Assembly (NCBI GenBank): GCA_965364735.1
Contig: CBDTYW010000254.1
Coordinates: forward strand, 1-5,257
Reading direction: 5' to 3'
Length of the DNA stretch: 5,257 nucleotides
Origin: CBDTYW01 sp965364735
GTDB lineage: Bacteria; Actinomycetota; Nitriliruptoria; Nitriliruptorales; Nitriliruptoraceae
Each line of letters opens with the position of its first letter. The first letter of the stretch is position 1. The translations under genes and the position numbers were made by a program. Under the pieces are notes generated by a model that worked only from the letters and a program-made list of their open reading frames with translations, made no database searches and was not told the DNA's origin. This document shows, one piece after another, positions 1 to 5,257 of this stretch.

Positions 1-517
1 CGCCGCGCTGGCGGCCGCCTGCGTCGTCGGCGTCGAGCTCGGCGCCGCCGCTGCCGCGCTGTCGACGGCCGAGATCTCGGCCTGGCGCTCGTCGGTTTCC
101 GAGCATGCGGGCGTGCGGATCCTCAACGATGCCTACAACGCCTCGCCGACCTCGGTCGCCGCAGCCCTGACGACGCTCGAGCAGCTCGCACCCGACGGCC
201 GCCGCTGGGCGGTCCTCGGGGTCATGGCCGAGATCGGCGACACCCACGACGCCGCGCACCACGACGTCGGCATGCTGGCCGCGGCGAGCGCACACGACGT
301 CGTGGTCGTCGGTGACGCCGCCGCCGGGATCGCCGTGGGCGCCACCGAGGCCGGTGGTGCAGTCGTCCACCGCGTCGCGGATGCCGACGCTGCCACCACC
401 CTCCTGAGCTCCGACCTCCGGCGCGGTGACGCCGTGCTCGTCAAGGCGTCGCGCGTCGCTGGCCTCGAGCGCGTCGCCGTCGCCCTCGCCGCACACCTCG
501 ATGGGACGACCGCATGA
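1..517 (+). CDS. murF: MurF, UDP-MurNAc-tripeptide:D-Ala-D-Ala ligase (3' end, partial)
   Basis: This is the C-terminal part of the cytoplasmic ATP-dependent ligase that adds D-Ala-D-Ala to UDP-MurNAc-tripeptide, the last soluble step in making the pentapeptide precursor. The open frame runs from base 2 to the TGA at 515-517, giving 171 visible residues. Full MurF proteins are usually about 450-480 residues, so the N-terminal domain and the ATP-binding loop lie outside the window. Visible residues 42-51 read NDAYNASPTS, the Mur-ligase motif usually written NDxYNANPxS. AVLGVMAEIGD at 70-80 matches the family's LGDMxELG, and VLVKASR at 145-151 matches LVKGSR near the C-terminus. Arg29 fits the conserved Arg at the start of the C-terminal domain, but the usual G-R-M context is W-R-S. 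The GTG at 113 is internal, not a start. The stop overlaps the mraY start by four bases. Identity is supported by both motifs and gene order. Confidence 0.96.
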   Translation, partial: AALAAACVVGVELGAAAAALSTAEISAWRSSVSEHAGVRILNDAYNASPTSVAAALTTLEQLAPDGRRWAVLGVMAEIGDTHDAAHHDVGMLAAASAHDVVVVGDAAAGIAVGATEAGGAVVHRVADADAATTLLSSDLRRGDAVLVKASRVAGLERVAVALAAHLDGTTA

Positions 518-1548
518 TCGCGATCCTCGTCGCCGCGACCGTCGCCACCCTCGTGTCGCTGCTCGGCACGCCGCTGGTGATCCGCTACTTCCGCAACCGA
601 GGGTTCGGTCAGCAGATCCGCGACGTGGGTCCAGAGTCCCACCTGAGCAAGGCGGGCACGCCCACGATGGGTGGCACGGCGATCGTCCTCGCTGCGGTCA
701 TCGGCTGGCTGGTCGCCCACCTCGCCGGGGTCCGCATGACGCCGGCCGGGCTGCTCGCGGTGGCGACCCTGGTCGGCATGGGCGCGGTCGGGTTCGCGGA
801 CGACTTCATCAAGGTCCGGATGCAGCGCAACCTCGGCCTCAGCAAGACCGCGAAGTTCGGTGGCCAGGCCCTGATCGCCGTCGCCTTCGCGATCATCGGG
901 CCGACCGTCGCGGACTTCCCGCAGAACATCTCGGTCGTCGGCATCGCCGGGATCGATCTGTCCACGGTCGCCTACCTGTTCTGGATCTTCTTCCTCCTCT
1001 CCGGATGGTCGAACGCCGTCAACCTCACCGACGGGCTCGACGGGCTGGCAGCGGGCTCGAGCGTGCTCGTCTTCATGGCCTACCTGATCATCACGTTCTG
1101 GCAGTTCCGCCACCCCGGCGACTACCTGCTGGACGCCGGGTCCGCGCAGGACCTGGCGGTCCTCACGGCGGCCGTCATGGCTGCGTGCGCAGGCTTCCTC
1201 TGGCACAACGCGCCACCTGCCTCGATCTTCATGGGGGACACCGGCTCGCTGGCGCTCGGCGGGCTGATGGCCGCGCTGTCGGTGCTGACGAACACCCAGA
1301 TCCTGCTCGTCGTCATCGGTGGTCTCTACGTCGCGACGACCTTGTCGGTCGTGATCCAGGTGTTCTCGTTCCGGGTCTTCGGGCGCCGCGTCTTCCGCAT
1401 GGCACCGCTGCACCATCACTTCGAGCTGCTCGGCTGGGCCGAGACGACGATCATCGTCCGGTTCTGGCTGCTGGCCGGCATCGGGGTCGGGCTCGGCATC
1501 GGCCTCTTCTACGCGGAGTTCCTGCAGCGGGTGGGCACCAGTGGCTGA
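514..1548 (+). CDS. mraY: MraY, phospho-N-acetylmuramoyl-pentapeptide transferase
   Basis: This integral membrane enzyme transfers phospho-MurNAc-pentapeptide from UDP to undecaprenyl phosphate on the cytoplasmic face, producing lipid I. The product is 344 residues, within the normal family range of about 320-360. About ten hydrophobic segments can be read, near residues 1-22, 52-71, 78-97, 117-137, 152-165, 178-195, 213-231, 244-258, 262-285 and 313-334. The signature motifs appear in order: KAGTPTMGG (46-54); the aspartate pair D96-D97 in FADDFIK; NLTDGLDG (170-177); FMGDTGSLALGG (239-250), whose D242 fits the third catalytic aspartate; and MAPLHHHFE (296-304) with the conserved histidines. 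The ATG at 514 lies in the ATGA overlap with murF and puts the first membrane segment at the N-terminus. Only a weak purine run (GGGA at 503-506) precedes it, so coupling to murF translation is likely. Nothing looks truncated or damaged. Confidence 0.99.
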   Translation: MIAILVAATVATLVSLLGTPLVIRYFRNRGFGQQIRDVGPESHLSKAGTPTMGGTAIVLAAVIGWLVAHLAGVRMTPAGLLAVATLVGMGAVGFADDFIKVRMQRNLGLSKTAKFGGQALIAVAFAIIGPTVADFPQNISVVGIAGIDLSTVAYLFWIFFLLSGWSNAVNLTDGLDGLAAGSSVLVFMAYLIITFWQFRHPGDYLLDAGSAQDLAVLTAAVMAACAGFLWHNAPPASIFMGDTGSLALGGLMAALSVLTNTQILLVVIGGLYVATTLSVVIQVFSFRVFGRRVFRMAPLHHHFELLGWAETTIIVRFWLLAGIGVGLGIGLFYAEFLQRVGTSG

Positions 1549-2947
1549 CCCGGAGACCGCGACCCGTCCGACGCTGCCCGCGGCGTGGCGACGCCTGCTC
1601 GTCATCGGTCTCGGGACGTCAGGACAAGCCGTCATCGCCGCGCTTGCCAGCGAAGCGCCGTACATCGACGTCGTGGTCGTCGACGAGCGGGACGACGCCG
1701 TCGAGGCCGCTGCCCGCGCGCGCGCCCTGGGGGCAGAGGTCCACCTCGGTGAAGATCCGCTCGGCTGGATCGACGACGTCGACGTGGTCGTGCCGTCTCC
1801 CGGGGTCAGCGAGCACGCGCCGAGCCTCCGGGCCGCCATGGAGCGGGGGATCCCGATCGTCTCGGAGCCGGAGCTCGGCATCCGGCTCGCCCCGCGGCGG
1901 CTCGTCGTGATCTCCGGCACGAACGGCAAGACCTCGGTGACGGAGCTCGTGACCGCGATGCTCGTCGAGGCCGGCCAGACCGCGCATGCCTGCGGCAACA
2001 TCGGCGAGCCGGTCACGACCGTCGCGCTCGCCAGCGCCCCGGACGACGTGCTCGTCGCGGAGCTGTCGAGCTTCCAGCTCAGGTTCTGCCAGACGTTGCG
2101 TCCTGAGGTCGGCGTGCTGCTCAACCTCGCCGACGACCACCTCGACTGGCACGGCAGCATCGCGGCCTACGGGCACGCCAAGTCCCTCATGTGGCAGGCC
2201 CAGGGCCAGGACGACTGGGCCGTCGTCAACGCTGACGACGCGGCGGTCCGCGGCCTCGCGACCGTGGCGCACTCGTCGGTCGCGACGTTCACGCTCACGG
2301 ACCGGCGGCCAGACGGGGTGGGCGCCCACGTGGTCGACGGACAGCTGCTGATCCGGCTCGAGGACGGCACGGACCAGCCGCTGCTGGACATCGCGGAGCT
2401 GCCCTCGGCCGCACCGCATCTGGTCGCGAACGTCGCTGCTGCCGCGCTGGCAGCGATCCTGATCGGCGCCGATCTCGAGGCCGCCGCGCGTGCAGCCCTC
2501 GCGTTCCGTCCCGGTCGGCACCGGCTCGAGGTGGTCGCCGAGGTCGACGGGATCACGTTCGTCGACGACTCCAAGGCGACCAACCCCCATGCGTGCGCCG
2601 CGGCCCTCGGGTCCTTCTCCAGCGTGGTCTGGATCGCCGGTGGCATCGCCAAGGGCGTCGACCTCAACGTGCTCGCGCCGCATCTGGGCAACGTCCGCGC
2701 TGCCTTCCTCATCGGGACCTCGGCTGCGGAGCTGTCCGCCGTCTGCGCGCGCGCCGGCGTGGAGGGGACCGATGTCGGCGACCTCGCTGCAGCCGTCAGC
2801 AGAGCTGCCGCCGTCGCCCAGCCGGGCGACGCCGTCCTGCTCGCCCCCGCGTGCTCGTCCTTCGACCAGTTCCGTGACTACCGCGATCGCGGCGACCAGT
2901 TCGCCGCGCACGCTCGATCCGTCGTCGCCGCCAGGAGTTCGTCATGA
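1541..2947 (+). CDS. murD: MurD, UDP-MurNAc-L-alanine:D-glutamate ligase
   Basis: This cytoplasmic ATP-dependent amino-acid ligase adds D-glutamate to UDP-MurNAc-L-alanine. The product is 468 residues, normal for a MurD. An N-terminal Rossmann-like UDP-binding domain starts with LLVIGLGTSGQA (19-30) and includes SPGV (86-89). The central ATPase domain carries the P-loop GTNGKTS (126-132, with K130), then GNIGEP (152-157), ELSSFQL (174-180) and DDHLDWHG (198-205). K214 in YGHAK fits the carbamylated lysine of Mur ligases. The C-terminal domain has RHRLE (326-330), DDSKATN (342-348) and the terminal block APACSSFDQF (435-444). The GTG start at 1541 leaves about 18 residues before the Rossmann strand. 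It overlaps the mraY end by eight bases in another frame, and a G-rich stretch (GGGTGGG, 1529-1535) five bases upstream may serve as ribosome-binding site. Two motif residues depart from common consensus: S132 where Thr is usual, and D198 where Pro is usual. The main catalytic residues are retained. Confidence 0.98.
   Translation: MADPETATRPTLPAAWRRLLVIGLGTSGQAVIAALASEAPYIDVVVVDERDDAVEAAARARALGAEVHLGEDPLGWIDDVDVVVPSPGVSEHAPSLRAAMERGIPIVSEPELGIRLAPRRLVVISGTNGKTSVTELVTAMLVEAGQTAHACGNIGEPVTTVALASAPDDVLVAELSSFQLRFCQTLRPEVGVLLNLADDHLDWHGSIAAYGHAKSLMWQAQGQDDWAVVNADDAAVRGLATVAHSSVATFTLTDRRPDGVGAHVVDGQLLIRLEDGTDQPLLDIAELPSAAPHLVANVAAAALAAILIGADLEAAARAALAFRPGRHRLEVVAEVDGITFVDDSKATNPHACAAALGSFSSVVWIAGGIAKGVDLNVLAPHLGNVRAAFLIGTSAAELSAVCARAGVEGTDVGDLAAAVSRAAAVAQPGDAVLLAPACSSFDQFRDYRDRGDQFAAHARSVVAARSSS
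2933..2937 (+). promoter_or_regulatory. Shine-Dalgarno site for ftsW
   Basis: AGGAG lies inside the last codons of murD, six bases before the ATG at 2944. It is the clearest match to the 16S rRNA 3' end at any junction in this window. It supports 2944 as the ftsW start and suggests ribosomes can initiate ftsW independently as well as re-initiate from murD. Confidence 0.75.
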
Positions 2948-4170
2948 CCGCCACCTCGGCCACCACCCGGTCCCGTCTGATCGACAGCGCGGTCGCGCGG
3001 TTCGCGCGGATCCGTCAGTACGGCTGGTCGAGCGAGTCGACGGCGATCCTCGTGATCGTCGTGGCGCTGACGACGATCGGCCTGGTCATGTCGTTCTCGG
3101 CGTCGTTCGTCGACGCGGCGCGCGAGGGAGACGCGTTCGGCGTGGCTCGACGCCAGCTGTTCTGGGCGGGAATCGGCCTCCCCGGCTACCTGCTGGCCGC
3201 GAACATCACGCCAGCCACGTGGCGGAAGGTCTCGTGGTGGTTGATGGGCGGCGTCCTGATCGGGCTGATCCTCGTCCTGATCCCGTCCGTCGGGATCGAG
3301 CGCAGCGGCTCCTCCCGGTGGCTCGGCATCGGCCCGATGGTCGTGCAGCCGTCAGAGATCGCGAAGATCGCGACGTTGCTGTGGCTGGCTGACGTGATGG
3401 TGCGCAAGCGTCCGAAGGACGGCAGCCCGCACCAGATCAAGCACCTGCTGGTCCCGGCGCTCCCGCTCCTCGGTGTCCAGGCCATCTTGCTGCTGCTCGA
3501 GCCCGACCTCGGGACCACGATGCTGATCGGCCTGATCGTCCTGCTGGTGCTCTTCGTCGAAGGGCTCCCGTGGCGGCACCTCGCGGCCTTCGCCGGGGTC
3601 GCAGCGGTGCTGGCCGGCGCGGCAGCGGTGGCAGCTCCGTACCGGTTCGCTCGCATCACCGGGTGGCTCGACCCGGAGGCTGACCCGCTGAACACTGGGT
3701 TCCAGCTGCTCCAGTCCCGCTTCTCGATGGCCTCCGGCGGCTGGCTCGGCCTCGGGCTCGGCTCGTCGCGGGGCAAGTGGAACTTCATCCCGAACCCCGA
3801 GACGGACTTCATCTACGCGATCATCGGCGAGGAGCTCGGGCTCGTCGGCGCGGTCGGCGTGCTCAGCCTCTTCATGGCGCTGCTCGTCGTCGGCCTGCGC
3901 GTCGCTCGTCGCACGCAGGACCCGTACGGCCAGGTCGTGGCGTTCGTGATCACGGCGTGGATCGTCGGTCAGGCCCTGCTCAACGTCTCGACCGTGATGG
4001 GCCTGCTGCCGATCACCGGGGTCACGCTCCCGCTGGTGTCGGTCGGTGGATCCTCCCTCGTGTCGATGCTGTTCGCGCTCGGCATCCTGACGGCCATCGG
4101 GCGGACCGTGCCCGAGGAAGGCCTCACGATCGACCTGCGCGACCACGTCGCCGAGAAGGTGAACGCGTGA
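2944..4170 (+). CDS. ftsW: FtsW, SEDS-family septal peptidoglycan glycosyltransferase
   Basis: FtsW is the polytopic SEDS polymerase that joins lipid II into glycan strands at the division septum, working with a class B penicillin-binding protein. The product is 408 residues. A cytoplasmic N-terminal tail of about 30 residues precedes a series of membrane segments that fits the ten-helix SEDS fold. A large extracytoplasmic loop spans roughly 233-288. Family motifs in order are RWLGIGPMVVQPSEIAK (125-141), EPDLGTTM (186-193), GFQLLQSRFSMASGG (252-266), KWNFIPNPETDFIYAIIGEE (278-297), and LPITGVTLPLVSVGGSS (355-371). D288 aligns with the catalytic aspartate of the loop, E. coli FtsW D297. Two motif residues are unusual: E286 where His is common in the HTD motif, and V367 where Tyr or another aromatic is usual in SYGGSS. 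The C-terminal tail is short, about 20 residues. The same family includes RodA; position between murD and murG in the dcw order favours FtsW. The ATG overlaps the murD stop as ATGA. Confidence 0.97.
   Translation: MTATSATTRSRLIDSAVARFARIRQYGWSSESTAILVIVVALTTIGLVMSFSASFVDAAREGDAFGVARRQLFWAGIGLPGYLLAANITPATWRKVSWWLMGGVLIGLILVLIPSVGIERSGSSRWLGIGPMVVQPSEIAKIATLLWLADVMVRKRPKDGSPHQIKHLLVPALPLLGVQAILLLLEPDLGTTMLIGLIVLLVLFVEGLPWRHLAAFAGVAAVLAGAAAVAAPYRFARITGWLDPEADPLNTGFQLLQSRFSMASGGWLGLGLGSSRGKWNFIPNPETDFIYAIIGEELGLVGAVGVLSLFMALLVVGLRVARRTQDPYGQVVAFVITAWIVGQALLNVSTVMGLLPITGVTLPLVSVGGSSLVSMLFALGILTAIGRTVPEEGLTIDLRDHVAEKVNA
4156..4162 (+). promoter_or_regulatory. Probable Shine-Dalgarno site for murG
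   Basis: AAGGTGA differs at one base from the GAGGTGA part of the anti-16S complement and ends four bases before the GTG at 4167. It lies within the last codons of ftsW. Together with the GTGA overlap it supports a GTG start for murG at 4167. Confidence 0.55.
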
Positions 4171-5257
4171 CCAAGCGTCGGATCCTCGTCGCGGGCGGCG
4201 GCACCGCCGGGCACGTCTTCCCGGCGATCGCGGTTGCCCGTGAGCTCCAGCGCGTCGACCCGGACATCGAGCCCGTGTTCGTCGGCACGGCCGATCGGCT
4301 GGAGGACCGGCTCGTCCCCGAAGCCGGGTTCCGTCTGCACCACATCGAGGCCATGTCGCTGCCGCGCAAGATCTCGCCGCGCTTCCTGCGGCTGCCGACC
4401 GCGATGCGCAACGTGGTCAAGCGGTGCGAGGAGATCATCGCCGAAGAGGAGGCCGTCGCCGCCGTGACGTTCGGCGGCTACGTCAGCTTCCCGCTGGACT
4501 GGGCGGCCGGGCGGACCGGGCTGCCGCTGGTGATCCACGAGCAGAACGCGATCCCCGGGATCGCGAACAAGGTCGCCGCGCGGTGGGCCAGCAAGGTGGC
4601 GGTCACCTTCCCGGGGTCGGCGGACGAGTTCCCCCGCCCCGAGGACACCGTCGTGACGGGCAACCCCGTGCGCGGCGAGATCCTCGACCTGGACGTCGAC
4701 GCCGCCAGGGCTCGGGCACGGGAGACGTGGAAGCTCGCGCCGCACATGCGCACCATCCTCGTGTTCGGTGGGAGCCAGGGTGCGCGCGCGATCAACCAGG
4801 CGATCGTCGCGAGCCATGGGATCTGGCGTGACCCGCAGCGGCTCCAGATCATCCACGGTGCCGGGACCAAGCTCCACGACGAGACGATGCTGGGCTGGGA
4901 GCAGGAACGGCAGGGTGGTTCCGGGCCGATCGTGCGGTGCGTCGACTTCATCACGGACATGTCGGCGGCGCTGGCCGTGGCCGACGTCGTCGTGTGTCGG
5001 GCCGGGGCGACCTCCATCGCGGAGCTGACGGCGCTCGGCATCCCCGCGCTGCTGGTCCCGTACCCCCATGCGACCGCAGACCATCAGACCGCGAACGGCC
5101 GCGCGCTCGAACGCGCCGGCGGCGCGGTCGTCATCGTCGACAAGGAGCTGAGCGGCGAGGGCATCGTCGCCGCCATCGAGCCCTGGCTCGACGACGACGA
5201 CGCGAGACAGCGCGTGAGCGCGGCCAGCCGGGCCTTCGGCCGGCGGGACGCCGCGGC
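4167..5257 (+). CDS. murG: MurG, lipid II synthase (UDP-GlcNAc transferase), 3' end cut off
   Basis: MurG is the peripheral membrane GT-B glycosyltransferase on the cytoplasmic face that transfers GlcNAc from UDP-GlcNAc to lipid I, giving lipid II. The frame stays open from the GTG at 4167 to the window edge: 363 codons plus two bases. Family members are usually about 355-380 residues, so only a short C-terminal piece should be missing. The N-terminal domain has the glycine loop GGGTAGHVFPA (10-20, with H16), the second loop GGYVSFP (103-109), and HEQNAIPG (124-131). The C-terminal UDP-GlcNAc domain has TGNPVR (164-169), FGGSQGARAIN (200-210), RAGATSIAEL (278-287, with E286 at the place of the uridine-ribose-binding Glu), and ATADHQTAN (302-310). 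The start is chosen because it puts the glycine loop about ten residues in, as is typical, and because GTGA overlaps the ftsW stop at 4168-4170. No stop codon is present because of the window boundary, not a mutation. In most dcw clusters murC follows. Confidence 0.98.
   Translation, partial: MTKRRILVAGGGTAGHVFPAIAVARELQRVDPDIEPVFVGTADRLEDRLVPEAGFRLHHIEAMSLPRKISPRFLRLPTAMRNVVKRCEEIIAEEEAVAAVTFGGYVSFPLDWAAGRTGLPLVIHEQNAIPGIANKVAARWASKVAVTFPGSADEFPRPEDTVVTGNPVRGEILDLDVDAARARARETWKLAPHMRTILVFGGSQGARAINQAIVASHGIWRDPQRLQIIHGAGTKLHDETMLGWEQERQGGSGPIVRCVDFITDMSAALAVADVVVCRAGATSIAELTALGIPALLVPYPHATADHQTANGRALERAGGAVVIVDKELSGEGIVAAIEPWLDDDDARQRVSAASRAFGRRDAA

Noticed and set aside
113..115. GTG as a possible start of a short 134-residue protein
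   Set aside because: The frame stays open and motif-consistent upstream to the window edge, so this GTG is an internal Val codon of murF.
426..1910. A 494-codon + strand open frame in another frame across murF, mraY and murD
   Set aside because: It overlaps genes whose catalytic motifs are intact in their own frames. Its translation is Arg/Pro/Gly rich without hydrophobic pattern or motif.
133..2160. A 675-codon open frame on the - strand opposite murF, mraY and murD
   Set aside because: Long antisense open frames are expected in G+C-rich coding DNA because stop codons are rare. It crosses three well-identified genes, its translation is low-complexity and rich in Arg, Ser, Ala and Asp, and no family motif could be recognised.
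1619..2911. A 430-codon - strand open frame opposite murD
   Set aside because: It lies entirely within murD on the opposite strand. Its translation is dominated by Arg, Gly, Asp and Val with no recognisable domain, as expected for a codon-bias shadow.
3969..5084. A 371-codon - strand open frame opposite ftsW and murG
   Set aside because: It spans the junction of two clear + strand genes. Its composition is Arg/Asp/Gly/His rich and no motif was recognised.
5190..5203. Short GAC repeat (four tandem Asp codons) in murG
   Set aside because: It encodes residues 342-345 in a surface-type, acidic C-terminal region and is too short to be a meaningful repeat.
1..5257. Search for a new system, mobile element, RNA gene or CRISPR array
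   Set aside because: All sequence is accounted for by five overlapping housekeeping genes in conserved order. No inverted terminal repeats, regularly spaced repeats, tRNA-like fold or composition break was noticed by eye.

Overview
The window is a compact stretch of the bacterial division and cell wall (dcw) cluster. It holds five genes, all on the + strand, in the classical order: murF (3' end only), mraY, murD, ftsW, murG (nearly complete, cut by the right edge). The bases are very G+C rich (around 70% by eye) with strong G/C preference at third codon positions, and GTG is used as a start twice. Motif flavours such as LDWHG in MurD, GGTAGH in MurG and KWN before the catalytic loop of FtsW suggest an actinobacterium (Actinomycetota), possibly a deep-branching lineage. 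That placement is an inference from composition and motif style, not from a phylogeny.

Layout: positions 1-517 encode the C-terminal third of MurF, 514-1548 MraY, 1541-2947 MurD, 2944-4170 FtsW, and 4167 to the window end MurG. No base lies between genes. Every junction is an overlap: ATGA at 514-517, 8 bases at 1541-1548, ATGA at 2944-2947 and GTGA at 4167-4170. This points to one polycistronic message with translational coupling. No promoter, terminator, RNA gene, repeat array, mobile element or CRISPR array was seen.

The genes work as one pathway. MurD adds D-glutamate to UDP-MurNAc-L-Ala, and MurF finishes the UDP-MurNAc-pentapeptide by adding D-Ala-D-Ala. MraY moves phospho-MurNAc-pentapeptide onto undecaprenyl phosphate to make lipid I, and MurG adds GlcNAc to make lipid II. 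FtsW then polymerises lipid II into septal glycan together with its cognate class B penicillin-binding protein.

All the main catalytic motifs I could check are present, so every gene looks functional. I found no sign of an undescribed system. The points worth a second look are the unbroken overlap chain and a few non-consensus residues inside otherwise conserved motifs of MurF, MurD and FtsW.
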